Position numbers and translations under genes: made by a program. A stretch of DNA of 64,000 nt, from contig NZ_BNEB01000005.1 in assembly GCF_016860545.1 (NCBI RefSeq), positions 3,086,930 to 3,150,929 of the forward strand. The letters are read 5' to 3'. The first letter of the stretch is position 1; every line of letters starts with the position of its first letter. This stretch comes from Streptomyces asoensis (GTDB taxonomy: Bacteria > Actinomycetota > Actinomycetes > Streptomycetales > Streptomycetaceae). The notes under the pieces are model-generated. The model was not told the DNA's origin, did no database searches, and worked only from the letters and a program-made list of their open reading frames with translations. This document shows, piece after piece, positions 16,307-24,317 of this stretch.

Positions 16307-17785
16307 CTACACGAAGAGGCTCAATCCGGCCGCCGCCACGAACCCGGCCACCGACAGCACCGACTCCAGCACGGTCCACGTCTTCAGGGTGTCCCGCTCA
16401 CTGATGCCGAAGTACTTGGCCACCATCCAGAATCCGCCGTCGTTGACGTGCGAGGCGAAGATCGAGCCCGCCGAGACGGCCATGATGACGAGCGCGACGA
16501 AGGCCTGCGAGTGGTCGCCCTCGGCGAGCAGCGGTGCCACGATGCCCGCCGTCGTCACGATCGCCACCGTCGCCGAGCCCTGCGCGACCCGCAGCACCAC
16601 CGAGATCAGGTACGACAGGACGATCACCGGCAGACCCACGTCGTTGAAGGTGTCCGACAGCGCCTGGGCCACCCCGCTCGCCTTCAGGACGGCGCCGAAG
16701 ATCCCGCCCGCGCCGACCACCAGCAGGATGTTGCCGACCGGCTTGAGCGAGGCCGTCGAGACCGTCTCCAGGGACTTGCGGGACCAGCCGCGCCGGATGC
16801 CGAGCAGGTAGTAGGCGAGGAGCAGCGCGATGGTCAGCGCGACGAAGGGGCTGCCGAAGAACTCGATCACCGAGCGGCCCGTGGAGGGGTCCAGGGCGAT
16901 CGAGGAGAACGTGGCGGCGAGGATCAGCACCAGCGGCGTACCGATGATGCCGACGACCGTGCCCAGCGGCACCGGGTCCTCGCGGGGCACGACGCCCTGC
17001 GCCCGCTGCTCCTCGACGACCGCCTGCCGGGCCTCCGCCGCCGCCTCGACCATGTCCTGCGGCACGGCGACGAAGACGCGCCGGCCGATCCACGCGGAGT
17101 ACGCCCAGGCCGCCAGCACCGCCGGGACACCGCAGACCACACCCATCAGGATGACCCAGCCGAGGTCGACGTGGAGCAGGCCGGCCGCCGCGACCGGGCC
17201 GGGGTGCGGGGGCAGGAACGCGTGGGTCATCGACAGGCCCGCGAGCAGCGGGAGGCAGTACAGCAGGATCGACCTGCCGCCCCGCTTGGCGGCCGCGTAG
17301 ACGATCGGGGCCAGCACGAAGATGCCGACGTCGAAGAAGACCGGGATGCCGAAGATCAGGCCGGTCAGGCCCATGGCGAGGGGCGCCCGCCGCTCGCCGA
17401 ACACGCCGAGCAGCCGGGACGCCAGCACCTCGGCGCCGCCGCTGACCTCGAGCACCGCGCCGAGCATGGTGCCCAGGCCGATGATGATCGCGACGTGTCC
17501 GAGGATGCCGCCCATGCCGGACTCGATGGTGGAGACGGCGTCGGAGCGCTGGACGGTGCCGAAGAGTTCGGTCACCGACAGACCGGCCAGCAGGCCGACG
17601 GTTATGGAGACCGCGAGGAGGGCCACGAAGGGCTGGAGTCTGACCTTGATGATGAGGACGAGGAGCAGGGCTATACCGAGGGCCGCGACCGTCAGGAGGC
17701 CTGCGGTGCCGTCGATCAGGAGCAGCAGTCCACCGGTGTGAGGCGGGGCCTCGGTGGGGGTGGACGCCGCGAGCGGGTAGGACAA
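16307..17785 (-). CDS. GntP-family sugar-acid:H+ permease
   Basis: 492 aa from a TTG at 17785 preceded by AGAGGA (about 6 nt); the frame is open 18 codons further to 17839 without a better site. About 13-14 hydrophobic segments and typical GntP features: VRLQPFVALLAVSITVGLLAG, GMGGILGHVAIIIGLGTMLGAVLEVSGGAEVLA, LPPHPGPVAAAGLLHVDLG, and GSATVAIVTTAGIVAPLL. The family imports gluconate and related sugar acids. It is the distal gene on the minus side of the divergent cluster, 296 nt after ridA, so it may have its own promoter. Inferred substrate: a hexonate such as N-acetyl-glucosaminate or KDG. Confidence 0.9.
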   Translation of the reverse strand: MSYPLAASTPTEAPPHTGGLLLLIDGTAGLLTVAALGIALLLVLIIKVRLQPFVALLAVSITVGLLAGLSVTELFGTVQRSDAVSTIESGMGGILGHVAIIIGLGTMLGAVLEVSGGAEVLASRLLGVFGERRAPLAMGLTGLIFGIPVFFDVGIFVLAPIVYAAAKRGGRSILLYCLPLLAGLSMTHAFLPPHPGPVAAAGLLHVDLGWVILMGVVCGVPAVLAAWAYSAWIGRRVFVAVPQDMVEAAAEARQAVVEEQRAQGVVPREDPVPLGTVVGIIGTPLVLILAATFSSIALDPSTGRSVIEFFGSPFVALTIALLLAYYLLGIRRGWSRKSLETVSTASLKPVGNILLVVGAGGIFGAVLKASGVAQALSDTFNDVGLPVIVLSYLISVVLRVAQGSATVAIVTTAGIVAPLLAEGDHSQAFVALVIMAVSAGSIFASHVNDGGFWMVAKYFGISERDTLKTWTVLESVLSVAGFVAAAGLSLFV

Positions 17786-18081
17786 GGGGGGTCCTCTGCT
17801 TGGGTTCACGGGGTTTTCGGGCAGGGCGGATCGCGGCACGGCGCCCTTGTCGGACGGGGCGCGCGCCGTACGTCGGTACGGGGTGCGGAAAGTGACGGCA
17901 CGTCGGCCGGAAGTCGCCGCCGGACGTGACCGCCGGAGGTCACCGCCGGGAGGGCGGCGGCCCGGGGGCCGTGGGCGGACGGACAGCCCGGTGCCCGGGT
18001 CGGGGCCGCGCTCGGGGTCGTGGCCGGCGGCCGGGCCCGGGCCGGTGCCGCGGTGTCCCGGTGCTGGCCGGTGCGTGGGGG
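17786..18081. other. GC-rich intergenic stretch, no gene seen
   Basis: Very G-rich spacer between the RidA-family gene and the GntP gene. No convincing reading frame on either strand; several short inverted repeats of CCGG/GGCC type could attenuate or process the transcript, and a separate promoter for the permease may lie here. Confidence 0.5.
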
Positions 18082-18492
18082 TCAGCCGAGGACGGCGAGG
18101 GCGTCGATCTCCACCAGCAGCCCGGCGGGGAGGCCGACGTAGACCGTGGTGCGGGCCGCGGGCGGCGCGGTCAGGGACTGTTCCCCGAAGTACGCGTCGT
18201 AGAGCTCGTTGAACTCGGCGAAGTGTCCCGTGTCCGTCAAATAGACGCGGATCATCATCACGTCGTCCCAGCTCGCGCCGCCCTCCTCCAGGATCGCCTT
18301 GACGTTGGCGAGGGTCTGGAGGGTCTGCTCGCGCAGCGTGGGGCCGGCGGGCGTCGGCGGCCTGCCCTCCTCGGCGGGCAGGAAACCGACCTGGCCCGCC
18401 ACCTGGAGGATGTTGCCCTTGCGCACGCCGTGCGAGAACTTCGCGGGCGGGGTGGTGTGGGTCGTGGGGGTGAGCGCGGTCTTCTCAGTCAT
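18082..18492 (-). CDS. ridA: RidA (YjgF/UK114) family enamine/imine deaminase
   Basis: 136 aa, the normal RidA size. Characteristic segments: GNILQVAGQVGFLPAEEG, TLREQTLQTLANVKAILEEGGASWDDVMMIRVYLTD, and the C-terminal RTTVYVGLPAGLLVEIDALAVLG, which carries the Arg that binds the substrate carboxylate and the acidic end of the active site. RidA proteins hydrolyse reactive 2-enamines/imines released by PLP dehydratases to the 2-keto acid and ammonia. This fits the neighbouring D-serine-dehydratase-type enzyme. Its start overlaps the IclR stop by 4 nt. Confidence 0.93.
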   Translation of the reverse strand: MTEKTALTPTTHTTPPAKFSHGVRKGNILQVAGQVGFLPAEEGRPPTPAGPTLREQTLQTLANVKAILEEGGASWDDVMMIRVYLTDTGHFAEFNELYDAYFGEQSLTAPPAARTTVYVGLPAGLLVEIDALAVLG

Positions 18493-19262
18493 GCGGTGTC
18501 CCTGTCTGGAGCGGATACGGGCGTCCTGCCGGAGTACTCGCCGCTGATGGCGTCCGCCGTGCGGCGCACCAGCGGGAGCAGGGTGAGGAGTTCGTCGGCG
18601 GTGACGACGACGTTCGGCGCGGAGACCGACATCGCGGCGACCACCCGGCCGTCCGCGCCCCGGATCGGCGCGGCGACGCAGTTGATGGACTCCTCGTGGC
18701 CACCGAGGTCGGTGGCCCAGCCCTGTTCGCGCACCTTCTCCAGCTCCCGCAGGAAGGCGGGCGCGCTGGGGGTCGAACGGGCCGTGTAGAGGGGGTAGTC
18801 GAGCTGCTCCGCGAGCGGCCGGCGTTCGGTCTCGGGCAGGTCGGCGAGGAGCAGCTTGGCGACGGCGGCGACGGTGATGGCGACGGGCTTGCCGATCCGC
18901 GAGTACATGCGCACCGGGTAGCGGCTCTCCACCTTGTCGATGTAGAGGACCTCGCCCTCCTCGTACACGGCGAGGTGCACGGTGTGGCCGCAGGTCTCGT
19001 TCAGACGGGCGAGGTGCGGGTGGGCGATCTCCCGGATGTCGAGGTTCTCCATCGCCTCCTGGGCGAGGGCGAAGAGCCGGGCGCCCAGCCGGTAGCGCTG
19101 GTCGGACTGGCGGTAGACGAGGCCGTGTTCGTGCAGGGTGCGCAGCAGCCGCAGGGCCGTCGACTTGTGCACGCCGAGACGGTGGGCGACCTGTCCGAGG
19201 TCGGCGGGTCCCTCGGCGAGCAACGGCAGGATGCTCAGGGCTCGGTCGACGGTCTGGCTCAT
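18489..19262 (-). CDS. IclR-family transcriptional regulator
   Basis: 257 aa starting at ATG 19262 (the frame runs far upstream as antisense noise). N-terminal winged HTH (about 4-60: VDRALSILPLLAEGPADLGQVAHRLGVHKSTALRLLRTLHEHGLVYR), then the IclR effector domain (about 75-245) with GHTVHLAVYEEGEVLYIDKVES and the terminal AAMSVSAPNVVVTADE. IclR effector domains bind small organic acids such as KDG in KdgR. The 4-nt overlaps with the kinase upstream and ridA downstream make a coupled operon. The probable operators are the palindromes at 20422-20451. Confidence 0.93.
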   Translation of the reverse strand: MSQTVDRALSILPLLAEGPADLGQVAHRLGVHKSTALRLLRTLHEHGLVYRQSDQRYRLGARLFALAQEAMENLDIREIAHPHLARLNETCGHTVHLAVYEEGEVLYIDKVESRYPVRMYSRIGKPVAITVAAVAKLLLADLPETERRPLAEQLDYPLYTARSTPSAPAFLRELEKVREQGWATDLGGHEESINCVAAPIRGADGRVVAAMSVSAPNVVVTADELLTLLPLVRRTADAISGEYSGRTPVSAPDRDTA

Positions 19263-20311
19263 GGGGTGCGTACCTCCTCGTCGGCCCGGTCTTCGGGGTG
19301 CGTCCAGCCGGGGCCGAGTCGAAGTCTCCCCCACGCGCCGTCGTCGAGGGCCGCGAGGCGGTCGGCGTGGGCGCGTGCCGGGGGGACGGCGAGGTCGCCG
19401 GGGACGGTGAGGGCGGCGGCGGCCATGAGATGCCCGTGCCGCAGGCGGTCGCGCAGGGGCAGTCCGCGCAGGGTGGCGGAGAGGAAGCCGGCGGCGAAGG
19501 CGTCGCCGGCGCCGACGGCGGCGACGACGTCGACCCGGGGGGCGGGGACGTGCAGGACGCGTCCGCGGTCGAAGACGGTCGCGCCGAGCGCCCCCTGTTT
19601 GACGACGAGCACCTCGGGGTCGGGGAAGGCGCTCCGTACGGCGTCCACGCCGTCCAGGCCCCACACCTCGGCCGCCTCGTCCTCGCCCACGAAGACGAGG
19701 TCGGCGCCGCGGGCCAGTTCGAGGAGGACCTGGGGGCTGCTGCCGTCCGCCCACAGCAGCGGCCGGTGGTTGACGTCGAAGGAGACGAGGGGGCGGCCGG
19801 GCGCGGGGGCCGTCAGCGCGCGCAGCAGGTCCAGGCAGCCGGCGGAGAGGGCCGCGGTGATCCCGGTGAGGTGCAGCACCCGGCCGGCCCGTACGGCGTC
19901 GAGGCCGACGGTGTCGACGGACATCGCGGAGGCGGCGGACCCGGCCCGGTAGTAGGCGACCTCGTGCGCGTCGGTGGCCCGGTCGCCCGCGGTGCGGAAG
20001 TAGACGCCGGTCGGGCGCTCGGCATCGCGCCGTACGCGGGTCACGTCCACGCCGTAGGAGCCCACGGTCTCGACGAGGTGGTCGCCGAAGCCGTCCGCGC
20101 CCACCCGGCTGACCCAGCGCACCGGGTGGCCGGCCGCCGCGAGCGCGCAGGCCACGTTGGACTCGGCGCCGCCGATGCCCCGGTCGAAGGAGGGGACGTC
20201 GGCGAGGCGGCCGGGGCGGGAGGGAAGGAAGGTGACCATGGACTCGCCGAGCGTGACGACGTCCACGACGCCGGGGGCGTCGCACGGTCCGGTGGCGGTC
20301 ACGATCGTCAT
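19259..20311 (-). CDS. PfkB-family sugar kinase, 2-keto-3-deoxygluconate kinase type
   Basis: 350 aa from ATG 20311 with AAGGGAG 3-4 nt upstream. PfkB signatures: TLGESMVTFLPSRPG at the N-terminus, FDRGIGGAESNVACALAAAGHPVRWVSRVGADGFGDHLVE, and the C-terminal AAVGAGDAFAAGFLSATL with the catalytic Asp. The GGAESNVA and GVDVTRV context is the KDG-kinase/ribokinase subgroup, so ATP-dependent phosphorylation of 2-keto-3-deoxygluconate to KDPG is the best guess. First gene of the minus-strand operon. No KDPG aldolase gene is visible in the window. Confidence 0.88.
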   Translation of the reverse strand: MTIVTATGPCDAPGVVDVVTLGESMVTFLPSRPGRLADVPSFDRGIGGAESNVACALAAAGHPVRWVSRVGADGFGDHLVETVGSYGVDVTRVRRDAERPTGVYFRTAGDRATDAHEVAYYRAGSAASAMSVDTVGLDAVRAGRVLHLTGITAALSAGCLDLLRALTAPAPGRPLVSFDVNHRPLLWADGSSPQVLLELARGADLVFVGEDEAAEVWGLDGVDAVRSAFPDPEVLVVKQGALGATVFDRGRVLHVPAPRVDVVAAVGAGDAFAAGFLSATLRGLPLRDRLRHGHLMAAAALTVPGDLAVPPARAHADRLAALDDGAWGRLRLGPGWTHPEDRADEEVRTP

Positions 20312-20421
20312 GGCTCCCTTGCCGGTACGGATGCACGGAGCGGGACGGGGTCGCCCCGGCCGAAGACCGGGGCGGCTCCGTTGACCCCGCGCTGGCCGAG
20401 ATGTTAGACAGCCGTAAGCGA

Positions 20422-20451
20422 TATACGCAATGGACGTTGCATATACTGCAA
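20422..20451. promoter_or_regulatory. Paired palindromes in divergent promoter, probable IclR operators
   Basis: Two overlapping inverted repeats in the 161-nt divergent region: TATACGCAA (20422-20430) with TTGCATATA (20437-20445), nine bp with one mismatch, and TTGCA-TATAC-TGCAA (20437-20451), perfect 5-bp arms. The stretch is markedly AT-rich for this genome and lies 22-51 nt before the ATG at 20473. The IclR gene in the cluster is the obvious candidate binder. Confidence 0.65.
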
Positions 20452-20472
20452 TGCTCCTGATCAGGAGGTTCC

Positions 20473-21747
20473 ATGGGTACCGAGGCACCCGAGGCGCTGG
20501 CCCGACTGGCCGGGGAACGCGTCGACCACCGCTTCAAGGGACTCCCGCCGGACGCCGACGGCCTCACCGTCGGCGAGCTGGCCGCCCAGCGGCGCAACCT
20601 CTTCACGGACGGGTTCACCACCCCGGTGCTGGCCCTGTCCGCCGAGCGCCTCGAACACAACCTCGCCCTCATGGAGACCTACGCGACCCGCCACGGGCTC
20701 GCCTTCGCCCCGCACGGCAAGACCTCCATGGCCCCGCAGCTCTTCCGGCGCCAGACCGACCGCGGCGCCTGGGGCATCACCCTCGCCGTCCCCCACCAGG
20801 TGCGGGTGGCCCGGGCGTTCGGGGTCCGGCGGATCTTCCTCGCCAACGAACTCGTGGACCCCGCCGCACTGCGCTGGACCGCCGCGCAGCTCGACGCCGA
20901 CCCCGGCTTCCGCTTCGTCTGCTACGTCGACTCGGTGCGGGGCGTGGAGCTGATGGACGCCGCCCTGCGCGGCGCCGGACGCCCGCTGGACGTCGTCGTC
21001 GAGCTGGCCGCGGGCGACGGCGCCCGCACCGGGGTCCGCACGGAGGCGGAGTGCGCGGCGGTCGCGGACGCGGTCGCCGCCGCGCCGACCCTGCGGCTCG
21101 TCGGGGTCGCCGGCTACGAGGGCGAGGTCCCGCGGGCCGACCCGGAGCGGGTGAGGGCCTGGCTGCGCCGCCTGACCGGCCTCGCCGTGGACCTGGACAA
21201 GGCGGGACGGTTCGCGGACACGGAGGAGATCGTGGTCAGCGCGGGCGGCAGCGCCTGGTTCGACGCGGTCGCCGACGTCTTCGCCGAGCTCCCCGGGCTC
21301 TCCGTGCCGGTGCTGAAGCTGCTGCGCTCGGGCGCCTACGTCTCGCACGACGACGGCCACTACCGCAAGCTGACGCCGTTCAACCGGGTGCCGGCGGAGG
21401 GCGCCCTGGAGCCCGCGTTCCGGCTGTGGACGCAGGTCGTCTCCCGGCCCTCGCCGGACCAGGCGTTCGTCAACGCGGGCAAGCGCGACGCGGCCTACGA
21501 CCTGGACCTGCCCTTCGCCCAGGTGGTCCGCCGCGACGGCACGGAACGCCCGGCCACCGGCGTCTCGGTGACCGCGCTGTCCGACCAGCACGCCTGGCTG
21601 CGCACCACCGCCGAGGCGGACCTGGAGGTCGGCGACTGGGTGGGCCTGGGCCTGTCCCACCCCTGCACGTCCTTCGACAAGTGGCCGCTGATCCCGCTGG
21701 CCGAGGCGGACGGCACGGTCGTCGACTACATCCGCACGTTCTTCTAG
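20473..21747 (+). CDS. D-serine-dehydratase-type PLP enzyme (candidate D-glucosaminate ammonia-lyase)
   Basis: 424 aa, ATG with a perfect CAGGAGG site 5 nt upstream. Fold-type III (alanine-racemase-like) N-terminal barrel with the PLP lysine in APHGKTSMAP (Lys83), and a DSD1/D-threonine-aldolase-type C-terminal domain with HPC (His396, Cys398), the His-x-Cys zinc pair seen in eukaryotic D-serine dehydratases. Such enzymes eliminate water from beta-hydroxy D-amino acids, giving a 2-enamine and then a 2-keto acid. D-serine or D-threonine are possible, but a deacetylase, RidA, KDG kinase and GntP as neighbours point to 2-amino-2-deoxy-D-gluconate, whose dehydration gives KDG. First gene of the plus-strand operon. 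Confidence 0.88.
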   Translation: MGTEAPEALARLAGERVDHRFKGLPPDADGLTVGELAAQRRNLFTDGFTTPVLALSAERLEHNLALMETYATRHGLAFAPHGKTSMAPQLFRRQTDRGAWGITLAVPHQVRVARAFGVRRIFLANELVDPAALRWTAAQLDADPGFRFVCYVDSVRGVELMDAALRGAGRPLDVVVELAAGDGARTGVRTEAECAAVADAVAAAPTLRLVGVAGYEGEVPRADPERVRAWLRRLTGLAVDLDKAGRFADTEEIVVSAGGSAWFDAVADVFAELPGLSVPVLKLLRSGAYVSHDDGHYRKLTPFNRVPAEGALEPAFRLWTQVVSRPSPDQAFVNAGKRDAAYDLDLPFAQVVRRDGTERPATGVSVTALSDQHAWLRTTAEADLEVGDWVGLGLSHPCTSFDKWPLIPLAEADGTVVDYIRTFF

Positions 21748-21778
21748 GCACCGGCGAGAGACCGGCAGGAGGCAGGGC

Positions 21779-23404
21779 ATGGAAGACCTGGTCGTCCGGG
21801 ACGCGGACGTCGTCGACGGCACCGGCGCGGACTCCTACCGCGCGGACGTGGTGATCGACGACGGCCGGATCGTCTCGATCGTGAAGGAGGCGGCGGCCGC
21901 CGGCTGCCAACGGCCGCGGGCGGTGCGGGAGCTGGACGCGGAGGGGCTGGTCCTCGCCCCCGGTTTCATCGACATGCACTCCCACAGCGACCTCGCGCTG
22001 CTGCGCGACCCCGACCACAGCGCCAAGGCCGCGCAGGGCGTCACCCTGGAGGTCCTCGGCCAGGACGGGCTGTCGTACGCGCCGGTCGACGACGAGACAC
22101 TCGAAGGGGTCCGCCGGGCCATCACCGGCTGGAACGGCCACGGCGACGACCTCGACTTCGACTGGCGCTCGGTGGGCGAGTACCTGGACCGGCTGGACCA
22201 CGGTTTCGGGGGCCGGGGCATCGCCGTCAACGCGGCCTACCTCGTCCCGCAGGGCACGGTCCGCGCCGTCGCCGTCGGCTGGGAGGACCGCCCCGCCACC
22301 GACCGGGAACTGGACCGGATGCGCCGCCTGGTCGCCGAGGGCCTCGAACAGGGCGCCGTCGGCATGTCCTCCGGCCTGACGTACACGCCGGGCATGTACG
22401 CGAAGGACTCCGAACTGGGCGAACTGTGCAGGGTGGTGGCGGCCCACGGCGGCTACTACTGCCCTCACCACCGCAGTTACGGGGCGGGAGCCCTGGAGGC
22501 GTACGCGGAGATGATCGAGCTGACCCGTGAGGCGGGCTGCCCGCTCCATCTGGCCCACGCCACCATGAACTTCGGCGTGAACGAGGGCCGGGCCCCCGCG
22601 CTCCTGGCCCTCCTGGACGACGCGCTGGACTCCGGCGCCGACATCACCCTGGACACCTATCCCTACACCCCCGGCTGCACCACCCTCGCGGCGCTGCTGC
22701 CCAGCTGGGCGAGCGAGGGCGGCCCGGAGCGGACACTGCGCCGCCTCGCCGACGACCCGACGGCCGCCCGGATCCGCCACGACCTGGAGGTGACCGGCGC
22801 GGACGGCTGCCACGGCGTGCCGGTGGACTGGGCGACCGTCGAGATCTCGGGGGTGGGCGACGAACGGCTTGCGGACCACGTGGGCCGCACGGTCGCCGCG
22901 TCCGCGCACCTGCGCGGCGAGGAACCCTGGACGACGGCCCGCCGCCTGCTCCTGGAGGACCGGCTCGCCCCGACCGTCCTCCAGCACGTCGGCCATGAGG
23001 GCAACGTCCGGACGATCATGCGCCACCGGGTCCACACGGGAGGCTCGGACGGCATCCTGGCGGGCGCCAAGCCGCACCCGCGCGCCTACGGCACCTTCCC
23101 GCGCTATCTGGGCCACTACGTGAGGGAGCTGGGGATCCTCTCGCTCGAGGAGTGCGTGGCGCACCTGACCGGCCGCCCGGCGGCCCGGCTGCGCCTGCCG
23201 GACCGGGGCCTGGTCCGCGAGGGCCACCGCGCCGACCTGGTGCTGTTCGACCCGGCGACGGTGGCGGCCGGCTCCACCTACGAAGCCCCGCGCACCCTGC
23301 CCACCGGTATCCCGCACGTCCTGGTCGACGGCCGGTTCGTCATCGAGGACGGCCGCCGCACGGACGTACTGGCGGGGCGGGCGGTCCGTCGCGGTCCCGC
23401 GTGA
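21779..23404 (+). CDS. N-acyl-D-amino-acid deacylase (D-aminoacylase-type amidohydrolase)
   Basis: 541 aa, ATG with AGGAGG 7 nt upstream, 31 nt after the PLP-enzyme stop. Amidohydrolase fold: GFIDMHSHSDLALL (metal His67, His69), CPHHRSYG, CPLHLAHATMNFG, ITLDTYPYTPGCTTLAALLP, the C-terminal HTGGSDGILAGAKPHPRAYGTFPRYLG with a catalytic Asp, and a closing beta-sandwich segment (DRGLVREGHRADLVLFDP). The metal-ligand Cys of classic D-aminoacylases (NCGFS) is replaced by QDGLS with Asp96. In context the likely reaction is deacetylation of an N-acetyl-D-amino acid such as N-acetyl-D-glucosaminate. Confidence 0.9.
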   Translation: MEDLVVRDADVVDGTGADSYRADVVIDDGRIVSIVKEAAAAGCQRPRAVRELDAEGLVLAPGFIDMHSHSDLALLRDPDHSAKAAQGVTLEVLGQDGLSYAPVDDETLEGVRRAITGWNGHGDDLDFDWRSVGEYLDRLDHGFGGRGIAVNAAYLVPQGTVRAVAVGWEDRPATDRELDRMRRLVAEGLEQGAVGMSSGLTYTPGMYAKDSELGELCRVVAAHGGYYCPHHRSYGAGALEAYAEMIELTREAGCPLHLAHATMNFGVNEGRAPALLALLDDALDSGADITLDTYPYTPGCTTLAALLPSWASEGGPERTLRRLADDPTAARIRHDLEVTGADGCHGVPVDWATVEISGVGDERLADHVGRTVAASAHLRGEEPWTTARRLLLEDRLAPTVLQHVGHEGNVRTIMRHRVHTGGSDGILAGAKPHPRAYGTFPRYLGHYVRELGILSLEECVAHLTGRPAARLRLPDRGLVREGHRADLVLFDPATVAAGSTYEAPRTLPTGIPHVLVDGRFVIEDGRRTDVLAGRAVRRGPA

Positions 23405-23426
23405 CGGAACGCCCCGCCGCCCTGAC

Positions 23427-24317
23427 CTAGGGCTTGGGCAGGGTGCACCCGCTCGCGCTCAGTGCGAGCTGGTTGCCGGTGGTGAAGCAGGCCGGGATCA
23501 GGTAGGTCTCCTGGGCGTAGTTGATGCCCTGGCGGACGGTGACGTTGCCGCTCGCGTCGACCTCACAGGGGTTGTTCTCGGTGCAGCGGGCGCCGTCCTC
23601 GTTGCCGGTGTTGTTGACGGCGACGACCTTGCCGGTGGCCTGGTCGATCACCGGCGAGCCGGAGGTGCCGCCGATGGTCTGGCAGGCGGAGGTGTAGCGG
23701 ACCGAGTCCTTCCAGGTCCAGTCGCCCTCCTTCAGGCGGTACACGAACCCGTCGATGTTGCAGTTGTAGAGCGTCTTCCAGTAGCCGGACGCCACGGTGA
23801 TGGCGCTACCGGCGGTCGGGTGGGTGTTCTGCACGGTCAGCGCCGAGATCCCGTACGCGTTCTTGATCGTGGCGTACGTGCTGGTGAGCTGGTAGATGGA
23901 GATGTCCGTGTCGGTCATCGTCCCGTAGGCCAGCTTGCTGGCGCGCAGGGTCGCGACCCTGGTGCCGGCGGAGTTGAGCAGGCCGAAGGTACGGCTCGAC
24001 GCCTGGTTGACGAGCACCTCGCCCGGCTCCGGGAAGCCGGTCGACAGGCAGTGGCCGTTGGAGAGCACCAGCGCGGGGTCGGTGTCCAGGGAGTTGGGGA
24101 AGCGGACGACCGATCCGGAGCAGTTGCTGAGCGCGACGGTCCCGGCGAGGTTGACGGCCCGCAGCGTCGGCGCGGAGGCGGTGTCCGCCTTGGCCGCGGC
24201 CGCGGAGGCCTGCGCCGGGGCGGCCGGCTTCGCGCTCACCGGCGCGGCGACCGCGGGTGCCGCGCCGGCCCCGGCGATGGCCAGGGCGAAGAACGCGGCA
24301 ACGAGAGGCTTTCTCAT
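23427..24317 (-). CDS. Secreted trypsin-like serine protease
   Basis: 296 aa from ATG 24317, with GAGGGGACC upstream. Signal peptide 1-25 (ALAIAGAGAAPAVA), an Ala-rich propeptide to about 50, then a chymotrypsin-fold domain. Triad: His89 in LSNGHCL, Asp in GTMTDTDISIYQL (136-138), Ser219 in GGTSGSPV. Cys pairs (SNCSGS/NGHC, YNCNID/SACQT, ARCTENNPCEV) suggest three disulfides, consistent with an exported enzyme. It resembles the V8/trypsin-like S1 group found in many Streptomyces secretomes. It ends 22 nt from the convergent D-aminoacylase gene. Confidence 0.9.
   Translation of the reverse strand: MRKPLVAAFFALAIAGAGAAPAVAAPVSAKPAAPAQASAAAAKADTASAPTLRAVNLAGTVALSNCSGSVVRFPNSLDTDPALVLSNGHCLSTGFPEPGEVLVNQASSRTFGLLNSAGTRVATLRASKLAYGTMTDTDISIYQLTSTYATIKNAYGISALTVQNTHPTAGSAITVASGYWKTLYNCNIDGFVYRLKEGDWTWKDSVRYTSACQTIGGTSGSPVIDQATGKVVAVNNTGNEDGARCTENNPCEVDASGNVTVRQGINYAQETYLIPACFTTGNQLALSASGCTLPKP

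Noticed and set aside
19263..20672. Possible N-terminal extension of the IclR gene through the kinase region
   Set aside because: The frame is open but Arg/Pro-rich and overlaps the PfkB gene entirely; the HTH begins right after the ATG at 19262.
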